Positions 52,909-61,827 of a stretch of 64,000 bases of DNA are shown here, in pieces. The DNA is taken from assembly GCF_000422885.1 (NCBI RefSeq), contig NZ_AUGX01000020.1:1-64000 (forward strand). Reading direction: 5' to 3'. Numbering within the stretch: position 1 is the first letter of the stretch; every line of letters begins with the position of its first letter. The stretch is from Ottowia thiooxydans DSM 14619. Its GTDB lineage: Bacteria; Pseudomonadota; Gammaproteobacteria; Burkholderiales; Burkholderiaceae_C. The notes under the pieces are model-generated. The model was given only the letters and a program-made list of their open reading frames with translations, ran no database searches and was not told where the DNA came from. Made by a program: the position numbers and the translations under genes.

Positions 52909-53583
52909 TCAATGTTCGTGATCAGCGTTGGCATTACCTCGCCAACTCCGGATCGCCTGGCCAATGGTTGCACGCTCGAACTCAGGATGCCAGCGGTAAC
53001 GCAGCACGTGTTCAATCACGAAAAACCCCAGCAGAGATGCTGGGGAGACGGCGAGTGTAAAGAATCCCCACGCCTTCAAGCCTCCCAAGACGTAAATGGC
53101 GATTGAAAGCAATGCCATGACCAGGAAGTAAATCGCCCAGGAGCGCGTGAGTTTGCGGGTGTAGATCTCCATGGCAGGAGTCAAGGGATGCACACGCCGG
53201 GCCACGCCCGTGATGAGTGGCTGCGAACGAAGCGAAGCTGCGAACCAGAGGCAAAGAGTCAGATAAACAGTGGAATATTCGGCAACGTAGAACAGTTCCG
53301 CCCGTTCGGCATTGTGCTGATAGATGACATAAAGCCCCAACGGCAGGAGCACAGCCAACGCGGCGCCAAGGAGCCTGTGCTGACGCCAGGCCCAGGAACA
53401 GGCAAACAGGATGCAGGGCGCAAGAAAGCTCAGGATGGCCAGAGGTGAGCGCGGTTGGAACCATAGTACGCCTATACACCACACGGCATAGGCGATAGCC
53501 AGCGCTGTTCCGAAGCCGTGCATAGACGCGCGTCTGGCGCGAGCCTTTGGTGCGATGGCGGATATTTCGGAACCGAGGGACAT
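52909..53583 (-). CDS. Polytopic membrane protein of unknown function, about 224 aa
   Basis: Five or six hydrophobic segments are visible (AIAYAVWCIGVLWF, PLAILSFLAPCILFACSW, GAALAVLLPLGLYVIY, YLTLCLWFAASL, IYFLVMALLSIAIYVLGGL and FFTLAVSPASLLGFFVIEHVL). The EIYTRKLTRSWAIYF region resembles COG4648-type membrane proteins, but this is a weak match from memory. I take the ATG at 53583; upstream in-frame ATGs at 53604 and 53730 lack ribosome sites. It lies 8 bp before the importer ATPase gene and may be cotranscribed. Confidence 0.65.
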   Translation of the reverse strand: MSLGSEISAIAPKARARRASMHGFGTALAIAYAVWCIGVLWFQPRSPLAILSFLAPCILFACSWAWRQHRLLGAALAVLLPLGLYVIYQHNAERAELFYVAEYSTVYLTLCLWFAASLRSQPLITGVARRVHPLTPAMEIYTRKLTRSWAIYFLVMALLSIAIYVLGGLKAWGFFTLAVSPASLLGFFVIEHVLRYRWHPEFERATIGQAIRSWRGNANADHEH

Positions 53584-53638
53584 CTGTCGATGATACTGGC
53601 GCATACCCACTTGAACTCGTTTCCGGCGGATCACTCCC

Positions 53639-53878
53639 GTGCGCCACTGGCGGTCACTGCATTTTTTATCCTTATTGAGTGTCCTGATGCTGAGTGCTTG
53701 TTCGACATGGAGTCCCCGGACCAAGAGCAATGCGGGAGAGACTGATGCAGGCGCGCCTGCCGACTTGAGCCCCAGAACCCGAGGCTGGTTTTACTCCTTC
53801 CCCCGCTGGGGGAAGGTTGGGAGGGGCCGGCCAACCGGTGGGGGCAAGCAGCGGTCGATTGAAGCGGTGCGGTTGTAA
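53639..53878 (+). CDS. Possible small lipoprotein whose 3' end runs into repeat A copy 6
   Basis: A GTG at 53639 opens RHWRSLHFLSLLSVLMLSAC, a good lipoprotein leader with lipobox LSAC. The first 32 codons lie outside the repeat and look genuine; codons after about 53734 read through family A sequence (GKVGRGRPTGGG) and are unlike protein. Either the gene was truncated and extended by the repeat, or the frame is chance. No clear ribosome site. Confidence 0.3.
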   Translation: MRHWRSLHFLSLLSVLMLSACSTWSPRTKSNAGETDAGAPADLSPRTRGWFYSFPRWGKVGRGRPTGGGKQRSIEAVRL

Positions 53879-54362
53879 GTCCCTTCTGCTCTTGTATTGA
53901 GGTCGGAGGCCGGGATTGCCCCCGGCAGCGCAGTCCCTTTCTTTGCTCGCACAAAGCAAGGAACCAAAGAAATGCGACCCCAAGTCCGTGTCCCTGCGCT
54001 GCGCTCCGGGCACCCTCCGGTGCTCGGTCAAGGGGGCCGGCCATCCGGGGCGGTGCGGCAGAACTCACTTCTTTCGCTTCGCTCACTACGTTCAAACAGC
54101 TGCCGCAAGCTAGTTCTTGAAGCAAGAGCATCTTTCAGTGCTCTTGTCCGCCCCTTACCCTGCGCTCCTCGGCACGGCCTCAAGGGGTGGGAGCCATGCT
54201 CGGGCCATTGCTGCGCTCGGCCTTCGGGAGGTTAGTCTTTTCCTATCGGAAAAGAAAAAAATTTAAGACTTTGACAGAGCGGACTCTAGCAACACGTTCA
54301 CGATCCGCGCAGGTTCATATATTCATCTCAACATGAAAAATCAGCGCGTTATCGGGGTTCTT
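53734..54362 (-). repeat. Repeat family A, copy 6 (full length, about 629 bp)
   Basis: This is the minus-strand counterpart of copy 3, alike along its whole length. Seen on its own strand, it has CTTTTCC/GGAAAAG near 54237-54254, CAAGAGCA/TGCTCTTG variants near 54121-54147, main stem GCGGCAG/CTGCCGC (about 54055-54106), GTTCCTTGCTTTG/CAAAGAAAGGGAC and a CCTTCCCCC/GGGGGAAGG tail hairpin (53796-53816). The GGCCGGCCATCCGG module is here inserted next to the main stem (about 54034-54051), a different place from copies 3 and 5, and again in the tail (53825-53838). With the flanks it fills 53584-54428. Confidence 0.85.
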
Positions 54363-54428
54363 GGGTAGGGTAGGGGGTGAGCGGCCCTCGAATCGTACGC
54401 CCCACCAAAACCAGCCCCCGGTTAATTC

Positions 54429-55661
54429 CTAGCCCCCAACCTGTCCCAACGCCTTCAATAATTTCTGTCCCCCACGCCCATCCGCCTTGTGCCCAAGCCG
54501 TTGCTGCTCGGCCTTAATGGCCTCCCGTGTCTTGGCGCCGATCATGCCGTCGGCACTCCCAATGTCGTGACCGCGTGCCAGCAACAAAGTTTGCAGCTCC
54601 CGGTTCTGCGCGCGGCTGAGTCCGGGGTCGTCAGTAGGCCACGGCGTTGCGAAGGCGGTGCCGGTTCCCGATCGCCCAACGAGATCAGAAAGGTGGGCGA
54701 TGGCGAGCGCGTAGTTCTCGCTCGCGTTGTAGCTATAGAGCGCGTCGAAATTTCGTCCCACCAGAAACGCCGGGCCACCGCGCGCCGGAATCAACAAACC
54801 TGCGGTGCTCACACTGCCCGGCAGAGGCGAGCCGTCTACCAGTGTGAGCCCAGCCGCACGCCAATTACTGATGGGCTGCTTATTCTTGCGCCCCGCGCTG
54901 CTCGTATCGATGCCAGCGGGCAACCGGACTTCAAACCCCCAGGACTCGCCGCGCCGATAACCCGCGTTTTGCAGGAAGCGTGCAGTGGAGGCCAGGGCAT
55001 CCGGTACGCTGTCTACGATGTCCCGGCGTCCGTCACCGTCGAAATCCACTGCGCTACGGAAAAACGTGCTGGGCATGAACTGCGTTTGCCCAAACGCACC
55101 CGCCCAGGATCCGGCCAGCTTCTCGGGCGCGATGTGGCCTTCTTGCAAGATCCGCAGGGCAGCGGCGAACTCTCCACGGAAATACGCTTGCCGGCGCCCG
55201 AAGCAGCTCAGTGTGGCCAGCGATTGAACCAGTGACCTGCCACCCAGGTTTTGGCCAAAGTTGCTCTCCACTCCCCACACACCAACCACTACATTGGCCG
55301 CCACGCCGGTCTGCTGCTCAATCTGTTGCAGTGTCTCGTTCCATTTGGCAAATCCCGCACGGCCCGCCGCGACCCGCTCATCGTCCACGAGCACGGCCAG
55401 GTAGTCCCAAACGGGCATGGTGAATTCCGGCTGCCGATTGAGTAGCACCAGCACGGACGGATCAGGAGCCAGGGCATCCGTGAAACGAGTGAAGGTGGCT
55501 GGCGTGATGGCTTTGAAGGCGGCTGTACCTCGCAGCTCATTCAAGCAAGTGCTGAATTCCGCGGGATCCAGCTTGGGAGGAAGGTCTTGCGCCAGGGCAG
55601 CCGGGGCCACGAAAGCAGCGAGTGAGAGGGCGGAAAGTGTCGTTCGGACGAGTCGGTTCAT
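54429..55661 (-). CDS. Lytic murein transglycosylase, MltB family, 410 aa
   Basis: The signal peptide ends near ALAQ (about residue 25). The SLT_2 domain (about 32-325) has catalytic E132 in VVGVWGVESNFGQN, GAFGQTQFMPSTF and the DFDGDGRRDIVDSVPDALAS segment typical of MltB. A C-terminal peptidoglycan-binding domain (about 345-405, DDPGLSRAQNRELQTLLLARG) follows. It cuts glycan strands to 1,6-anhydro products in the periplasm. No lipobox, so it is soluble or peripherally bound. Confidence 0.92.
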   Translation of the reverse strand: MNRLVRTTLSALSLAAFVAPAALAQDLPPKLDPAEFSTCLNELRGTAAFKAITPATFTRFTDALAPDPSVLVLLNRQPEFTMPVWDYLAVLVDDERVAAGRAGFAKWNETLQQIEQQTGVAANVVVGVWGVESNFGQNLGGRSLVQSLATLSCFGRRQAYFRGEFAAALRILQEGHIAPEKLAGSWAGAFGQTQFMPSTFFRSAVDFDGDGRRDIVDSVPDALASTARFLQNAGYRRGESWGFEVRLPAGIDTSSAGRKNKQPISNWRAAGLTLVDGSPLPGSVSTAGLLIPARGGPAFLVGRNFDALYSYNASENYALAIAHLSDLVGRSGTGTAFATPWPTDDPGLSRAQNRELQTLLLARGHDIGSADGMIGAKTREAIKAEQQRLGHKADGRGGQKLLKALGQVGG

Positions 55662-55706
55662 GTAAAAAATGATAGCGTAGAGGTGAGTGCCGGAGCGACG
55701 GCTTCT

Positions 55707-58409
55707 TTAATCGTGTGTAGTCTGCAAATCCAGCGCCAGTATGGACGTGTTCGCGGAATCGGCGATGCGCTGCTCCACGAAGCCAAGCGCCTGCGCGAGT
55801 TGCCGCATGCGCTGGTTTTCGGTCAACACGGTGGCTGTAAGGCGCTGCGTGCCCGCAGCGCGTTGATAGCTGATCAGCTTATCCATGAGGATGCGGCCTA
55901 ATCCGGTTCCCTTGAGATCGGGGCGCAAGATGATGCCGAACTCCGCACCGATGTTGTCCGGATCAGCCTGTGCCCGCGCTACTCCCAGTGTTTTTTCAGC
56001 GCCATCAGCTTCCCGGATGGTCGCGACAAAGGCCATTTCGCGTGCGTAATCAATCTGCACCAGTCGTGCGAGCTCGCTGCGTTCCATGGTGCGGCGGCTG
56101 TAGAACACGCGCATGCGGATGTCGTCCGGATCCAGGCTTTCCAGGAAGGCACGATGCTGAGTTTCGTCTTCCGGACGAATGGGTCTCAGCGTCAAGCTCG
56201 TGCCTTGCCAAGGTATGGTTTCAATCAATTCATCGGGATAGGGCTGGATGGCGAAGTGGGCAGAACCAGCGGGCTCTTTCGCGCTCACGCGAACACGGGC
56301 GTCGAGGGCCATCGCTCCTGCGTGGTTCACGATCAGCGGATTGATGTCCAGTTCGGCAATCTCAGGGACATCCGCCAGCAACTGCGAAACAGCCTGCAGC
56401 ACCCGGATGATGGAATTCATATCGGCGGCTGGCACATCGCGATAGCCCGCGAGCAGGTGCGAAACGCGCGTGCGGCCTATGAGTGCGCGTGCCAGCGGCG
56501 CATTCAGGGGCGGCAAGGCCATGGCGCTGTCTTTCATGACTTCGACCGCCGTGCCGCCCTGGCCGAACAAAATCACGGGTCCGAAAGTCGGGTCCACGCT
56601 GGCGCCAATGATCAGTTCCTGAGCCTGTGGCATTTTCACCATCTGCTGTACGGTGAATCCATCGAGTTGGGCCTGCGGGTGGCTTTTACGGATACGCGTG
56701 AGCATCTCGCGCGCGGCGGTGCGCACGGCCTCGGCATCTTGCAGATTCAAGACCACGCCGCCAACGTCTGACTTATGGGTGATGTCTTCCGACAGAATTT
56801 TCATCACCACCGGAAACCCGATGTTCACCGCCTCGTTCGCTGCGGCATCCGGATTCGCCGGTACGCTGCGCGTGGCTACCACGGGAATGCGATAGGCCTC
56901 ACATACGGCTTTGGCCTCGGGCTCTGTCAGAAGCTCGCGGCCACTGTCCAGCACCTGCCTCACGATGGAGCGCACTTGGGCGGTGTCGGGCCGCCCTTCT
57001 TCCGGAAGAGATCCACTGAAAGGGTGACTAGGGGGCGCTTCAGACAACTCCGTCTGGTTGTCTCCGTAGCGCTGCAGCATGCCTATGGCCTGCACGGCTT
57101 GCTCAGGCATGTCGTAGCAGGCAATGCCCGCCTGGAGAAAAATCTCCCGCGCCTCGGCCACGGCGTGGCCACCTACCCAGGCGCTAACTACCGGCAAGGC
57201 CGGCTTGCCTGTCGGTTGGATGGAAGACACCATGGCGCGCGCGATATCGGAGGCTGGCACGATGGCTGTGGGTGCGTGGATGAAAAGAATAGTGCCGGTA
57301 TCACCGGGGTGGCGGGCCAGCGCGTCCAATGCGTCTACATAGCGTTGGGCGGGTGCATCACCAATGATGTCCACCGGGTTGCCTCGCGACCAGTTGGCGG
57401 GCAGTACCGCGTCCAGATCCTTGATCAGGGGGCTCCCCAGCTCAGCGAGTGACACCTTGCTGGCCGCAGCGGCATCGGCAGCCATCACGCCGGCGCCACC
57501 GCCGTTGGTCAGAATGGTCATGCGGTCCCCGATTGGCCCCTTGAACCGTGTGAGGACCTCGGCCGCGAGGAACAGCTCTTCAAGGCTGTCTACGCGCAGC
57601 ATCCCCGCCCGGGCGATGGCAGCGTCGTAAACGGCATCGGCACCAGCCAGCGCGCCTGTATGGGAGGTCGCAGCCTTTTGTCCCTGCGCGCTCCGCCCGG
57701 CTTTCACCACGATCACGGGCTTGTTGCGCGCCGCAGAGCGCGCCGCCGACATGAACTTGCGCGCCTGGTCAATCGATTCGATGTAGAGCAGGATGGCGCG
57801 CGTGCGCGCATCGCTGGCCAGGTAGTCGAGCATGTCGCCAAAATCAACGTCTGCATGCTCGCCCAGTGAAACAAAGTGCGAAAACCCAATGCGCCGCGCA
57901 TCCGCCCAATCCAGCATGGCCGTCACCAGCGCGCCCGATTGCGAGATGAATGCAAGCTCACCGGGCCGTGCCGGAATGTGGGCAAAGCTGGCGTTCAGCC
58001 CAGCGTGAGGCGCCAGTAAACCGACGCAGTTGGGTCCCAGGATACGCATCAGGGTGGGGCGGGCAGCGTCTAACATTGCCTGCTTCTGTTCTGCAGTGAG
58101 TCCCGCGCTGATGATCACCGCAGCCTGAGTGCCTCGCTTGGCCAATTGCCGGATCAGATCGACCACGGTGGAGGGCGGCGTGCAGATCACCGCGAGTTCA
58201 GGTGTCTCGGGTAGATCGCCTACGCTGGAGTAGCAGCGTTCACCTGTGAGATTCTTGTATTTGGGGTTGACCGGGTAGACGCGCTGCGCCTTACCGCCTG
58301 AGCGCATGTTGCGCCAAAGCGTGCCGCCCACTGAGAAAGGCCGCTCCGAAGCGCCGATAACGGCGACAGAGCGTGGATCGAACAGCGAGTCAAGGTTGCG
58401 AATGCTCAT
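55707..58409 (-). CDS. PatZ-like protein acetyltransferase (acyl-CoA synthetase-like plus GNAT), 900 aa
   Basis: N-terminal NDP-forming acyl-CoA synthetase-like parts are a CoA-binding domain (about 1-130, DPRSVAVIGASERPFSVGG), a succinyl-CoA ligase-like region (about 150-300, SHTGALAGADAVYDA) and an ATP-grasp-like region (about 490-705, GFPVVMKILSEDITHKSDVGG). The C-terminal GNAT domain (about 730-890) has DLKGTGLGRILMDKLI, where acetyl-CoA binds. Proteins of this build (PatZ/Pat) acetylate lysines, for example of acetyl-CoA synthetase. The synthetase part is thought to be regulatory. Targets here are unknown. Confidence 0.9.
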   Translation of the reverse strand: MSIRNLDSLFDPRSVAVIGASERPFSVGGTLWRNMRSGGKAQRVYPVNPKYKNLTGERCYSSVGDLPETPELAVICTPPSTVVDLIRQLAKRGTQAAVIISAGLTAEQKQAMLDAARPTLMRILGPNCVGLLAPHAGLNASFAHIPARPGELAFISQSGALVTAMLDWADARRIGFSHFVSLGEHADVDFGDMLDYLASDARTRAILLYIESIDQARKFMSAARSAARNKPVIVVKAGRSAQGQKAATSHTGALAGADAVYDAAIARAGMLRVDSLEELFLAAEVLTRFKGPIGDRMTILTNGGGAGVMAADAAAASKVSLAELGSPLIKDLDAVLPANWSRGNPVDIIGDAPAQRYVDALDALARHPGDTGTILFIHAPTAIVPASDIARAMVSSIQPTGKPALPVVSAWVGGHAVAEAREIFLQAGIACYDMPEQAVQAIGMLQRYGDNQTELSEAPPSHPFSGSLPEEGRPDTAQVRSIVRQVLDSGRELLTEPEAKAVCEAYRIPVVATRSVPANPDAAANEAVNIGFPVVMKILSEDITHKSDVGGVVLNLQDAEAVRTAAREMLTRIRKSHPQAQLDGFTVQQMVKMPQAQELIIGASVDPTFGPVILFGQGGTAVEVMKDSAMALPPLNAPLARALIGRTRVSHLLAGYRDVPAADMNSIIRVLQAVSQLLADVPEIAELDINPLIVNHAGAMALDARVRVSAKEPAGSAHFAIQPYPDELIETIPWQGTSLTLRPIRPEDETQHRAFLESLDPDDIRMRVFYSRRTMERSELARLVQIDYAREMAFVATIREADGAEKTLGVARAQADPDNIGAEFGIILRPDLKGTGLGRILMDKLISYQRAAGTQRLTATVLTENQRMRQLAQALGFVEQRIADSANTSILALDLQTTHD

Positions 58410-58614
58410 GGCCTAAGCATAACGGCGCTGCATGAAGTCGCTGTGAAGGCGTGTAAATCCCGACCTCCCCAGGCAATCTGAAGCAGGCGCCTGACCCGCC
58501 CCGTGCTGCAGAGGGCGGATGGCGGCTGCCACTATGGCCTAAGAGTGCGGGAGCTAGGCAACCGATTGAGAAGTCACCACTTGCTATGAGCCGTGCGCGC
58601 GGCCACCTTCGCCG

Positions 58615-59526
58615 TCATGAGCTGTGCAGGATGACCGGGTTGGACAAGATGCCGATCCCCTCGATCTCGCACTCCACCAGATCGCCGGAACGCAGGTAGC
58701 GCCCGTCCGCAACGGCGCAACCAGCGGGGGTACCTGTGGAAATGATGTCGCCCGGATTCAATGTCATCGCGCGCGAAATGCTGGCAAGCAGCTTGGGCAC
58801 CTTGTAGATCATTTGCGCCGTGGAAGCGTCTTGGCGGATTTCGCCATTGACGCGGCAGATGATTCGCAAGGGATAGGGGTCTGGCAATTCGTCGCTCAAG
58901 GCGATCGCTGGCCCCAATGGGCATGAATGGTCCAGGCTCTTGCCCTGTACCCAGTTCTGTCCGTAGCGACCGGTCAGTGTGCGTGCTGCCTCATTCGCCT
59001 GCAGGCCTCGATAGCTGATGTCGTTACAGATGGTGTAGCCGGCCACATGCTGATAAGCGTCGCTTTCGGCAATGTCCCTGCCTCCGCGTCCAATCACCAC
59101 CGCCAATTCGACCTCATAGTCCACTTTTTCGCCAAAGCTGTGGTCCGCAATCGGGTCTCCGTGGGCCACCGTGGTACCGGGCAGTTTCGTAAAAAAGAAG
59201 GGTTGCTCCGGCGGAATCAGTTTGCCTTCCGCGCCATGGTCGTCATAGTTGACTACGTGGGCCAGGATGCGCGAGCCGTTTTCTATGGGGGCCAACAGTT
59301 TCACGGAACCCAGCGGCACGAACCTGTTCCGGCTGGCACGCACCAGTTGGGAGGCTGCACTGCGCGCAGCCTCGTCAGCGGCCAGGAACAGCCGCAGATC
59401 TCGAAACAGGGGGGCAATCCAATCCATCCCGGCCTCGCAGGCGGCGAGACAGAGGTCCAACACTTGATCGCCCTCAACCACGCACACGTGCGGGCCGGCG
59501 ACAGTCGCCATGCGTGCTACTTTCAT
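58615..59526 (-). CDS. Fumarylacetoacetate hydrolase family protein, 303 aa
   Basis: The FAH fold contains YDDHGAEGKL, then DYEVELAVVIGRGGRDI with the metal-binding acidic residues, YTICNDISYRGLQ and a closing ISTGTPAGCAV. The family includes hydrolases, dehydratases and decarboxylases acting on 2-oxo acids. It begins 24 bp after the enolase-superfamily gene, so both probably act on successive intermediates of one acid. The exact reaction cannot be fixed. Confidence 0.9.
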   Translation of the reverse strand: MKVARMATVAGPHVCVVEGDQVLDLCLAACEAGMDWIAPLFRDLRLFLAADEAARSAASQLVRASRNRFVPLGSVKLLAPIENGSRILAHVVNYDDHGAEGKLIPPEQPFFFTKLPGTTVAHGDPIADHSFGEKVDYEVELAVVIGRGGRDIAESDAYQHVAGYTICNDISYRGLQANEAARTLTGRYGQNWVQGKSLDHSCPLGPAIALSDELPDPYPLRIICRVNGEIRQDASTAQMIYKVPKLLASISRAMTLNPGDIISTGTPAGCAVADGRYLRSGDLVECEIEGIGILSNPVILHSS

Positions 59527-59550
59527 TCATTGCTCCTTGGATAGGGCCGC

Positions 59551-60717
59551 TTAGGTGGCCAGTTCGCGCATTACGGAATAGAGGGACGGCTGCTGCTCAA
59601 AGCCAATGCCTGGAGTTTGCGGAAGCCTGGCGAGGCCAGCTTCGATCGTGACCTCGTTGCCGAAGCCGCTGAATATCCCGAAGGTGTCCGGGTAGGATTC
59701 GCAGGCCCCCAGCCCAAGGCCGCCGACCAGTTGAAGGCACATCAGGTTGCCTCCATGCGGATACATGGATCGCCGCTCAAATCCATGTCGCTCAGCGACC
59801 TTCAGCACCTTCAGATATTCAGTAATGCCGAAGGCAAGAGGGGGGTCGATCTGGATGATGTCGCGATCAGCGCGGAATCCGCCATAAGATAAAAAATGGT
59901 CCAACTCCAAGGCGCAGGCCATGTTCTCTCCGGTAGCCAGCGGCCCATCGTATGCAGCAGAGAGTTCAGCGAAGCTTTGGTAGTCGAGGCAATCGCACGG
60001 TTCTTCGAACCAGCGCAGCTGGTACGGCGCGATGGCTTGCGCATAGGAGAGTGCCTGGGCTCGGTCGAAGCTGCAACTGGCGTCCACGGCCAGATTGCGT
60101 CCCTCCCCCATGACACTCAAGATGGCCTCAATGCGACGGCAGTCTTCGCCCATCGACATGCCTCCTATCTTCATCTTGACCATGTTGTAACCCGCATCCA
60201 GGTGGCGCTGCATTTCTTCGCGCAGGTCTGCCGCCGTCTGTCCTGGAAAATACCAACCGCCACCAACATAGGTGGGGGCTTGCGTCATGGTCCTGCCTTC
60301 GTTGAAACGATCAGCCAAGAGCCGATGCAACGGTTGCTCAGCGACTTTGGCGACGAGATCCCACACGGCAACGTCGACGGTTCCCATGGGGATGGAGCGT
60401 TCGGCGTAACCACCACGGCGCTCCCGATATTGCCCTTGACGGGCGATCGCGAAGGGGTCGAAGTTGCTGTGGTCAGGCTCCAGCAGGCTATGCGGGGATG
60501 CGGCCAGAATACGCGGGGCGATGCGTTCGCGAATCTGCTCACCGCATGCGTAGCGACCGAAGGAGTTGAAGGCGTACCCCACCAGAGGCTGGCCGTCGCG
60601 GATAACGTCTGACACCACGGCGACCACGCTGGTGGTCATCTGACTGAAATCTGAGCGGGCGTTGGAGAGGTGGGTCTGCAGTGGTACAGAGCGCTCAACG
60701 ATGCGGGTGATGCGCAT
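59551..60717 (-). CDS. Mandelate racemase/muconate lactonizing enzyme family protein, 388 aa
   Basis: Enolase-superfamily residues are visible: K181-M-K183 (KMKIGG), metal ligands D212 (LAVDASCSFD), E238 (WFEEP) and E264 (ATGENMA), and a histidine near 328 (SMYPHGGN). These enzymes abstract a proton next to a carboxylate, usually for dehydration or racemisation of sugar acids. The adjacent FAH enzyme and solute receptor support an acid-sugar catabolic role. Specific substrate unknown. Confidence 0.88.
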   Translation of the reverse strand: MRITRIVERSVPLQTHLSNARSDFSQMTTSVVAVVSDVIRDGQPLVGYAFNSFGRYACGEQIRERIAPRILAASPHSLLEPDHSNFDPFAIARQGQYRERRGGYAERSIPMGTVDVAVWDLVAKVAEQPLHRLLADRFNEGRTMTQAPTYVGGGWYFPGQTAADLREEMQRHLDAGYNMVKMKIGGMSMGEDCRRIEAILSVMGEGRNLAVDASCSFDRAQALSYAQAIAPYQLRWFEEPCDCLDYQSFAELSAAYDGPLATGENMACALELDHFLSYGGFRADRDIIQIDPPLAFGITEYLKVLKVAERHGFERRSMYPHGGNLMCLQLVGGLGLGACESYPDTFGIFSGFGNEVTIEAGLARLPQTPGIGFEQQPSLYSVMRELAT

Positions 60718-60719
60718 GT

Positions 60720-61697
60720 TCAGTTGGGCGTAGCGCCAGAGGCTTTGACGGCGGCTGAAAACTTGCTCATCTGCTGCTCCACGAAGTTGATCGCGCGCGG
60801 AGCCGGAATCACTGTGGGTTCGAAGGAATTCTCAGCGAGCTTGGCCTGCACCTCGGGCTCCTCCATAGTCTTGCCTATGGCTTGCACAAGCCGCGCATGT
60901 ACATCCGCGGGTAGGCCCTTCGGGGTTGCGACTACCCATAGTGATGCGGCATCCACACCCGAATAGCCGGCTTCGGCGAACGTTGGGGTCTGGGGAAATA
61001 GCCGTGAGCGAGCTTGGCCGGTGACCGCGATCGGAGCGAGGGTGCCTGATTGCACCTGTTGGGTGACCAGGCCCGCCAAGTTGAACATCATGTCGACCTG
61101 TCCTCCGAGCAGGTCCGAAATGGCTGGTCCAGCGCCCTTGTAAGGCACATGCAAAAGTTTGATCCCCGCTGCACTTTTGAGTATTTCGCCGTGCAGGTGG
61201 ATGACAGTGCCAGAGCCTGCGGAAGCGAAGCTGAGTTGATCTGGTTGGGCCTTGGCCTGCGCTACCAATTCAGCGACAGTGCGCGCCTTCACTCGTTGCG
61301 TATTCACGACCAGCACCGCATTGGCGGTGGCGATGACGGACAGGAAGTCGAAGTCGCGCAGACTGTTATAGGGAATTTTGGCGTACAGGCTGGGATTGAT
61401 CGCGAAAGCGGTGTCGAGAAGGCCGAGGGTGTAGCCGTCTGGTGCGGCGCGCGCCACGAGCCCGCTGCCGATCATGCTGGCCGCACCGCCGTTGTTCTCC
61501 ACGATCACTGGTTGGCCCAATACGGTGCTGAGCCGCTGCGCAAAGATGCGTCCCAGGAGGTCGGTGCTACCGCCTGCGTTATAGGGCACGATCAGTCGAA
61601 GAGGGCGATTGGGAAAGTCGGCGGCGAAGCCAGACGCAGGCAGCATGGCGGCGAGCAAGGCGCTGGCGAGGTACGAGCGGCGCGTGCAATTGGGCAT
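60720..61697 (-). CDS. Bug/TctC-family extracytoplasmic solute receptor, 325 aa
   Basis: The ATG at 61697 follows AGGAG. The leader (RRSYLASALLAAMLPASGFAA) may be a Tat signal. The mature protein has FPNRPLRLIVPYNAGGSTDLLGR and AAPDGYTLGL, the signatures of tripartite tricarboxylate transporter receptors, which are very numerous in Burkholderiales. No membrane subunit (TctA/TctB) is encoded nearby, as is common for these receptors. It is 2 bp before the MR/MLE gene and leads the operon. Confidence 0.93.
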   Translation of the reverse strand: MPNCTRRSYLASALLAAMLPASGFAADFPNRPLRLIVPYNAGGSTDLLGRIFAQRLSTVLGQPVIVENNGGAASMIGSGLVARAAPDGYTLGLLDTAFAINPSLYAKIPYNSLRDFDFLSVIATANAVLVVNTQRVKARTVAELVAQAKAQPDQLSFASAGSGTVIHLHGEILKSAAGIKLLHVPYKGAGPAISDLLGGQVDMMFNLAGLVTQQVQSGTLAPIAVTGQARSRLFPQTPTFAEAGYSGVDAASLWVVATPKGLPADVHARLVQAIGKTMEEPEVQAKLAENSFEPTVIPAPRAINFVEQQMSKFSAAVKASGATPN

Positions 61698-61827
61698 CTG
61701 AACTCCTGTTGCTGAACCGGGAACGACTCCAGTATAGGAACGCCTATCCCGCACGCCCAATGGAGCGGATTGGGCAGAACTTGGACTTTTCGCCGTTCGG
61801 CGCTTAGATCGTGAACATGCGCCCAGT

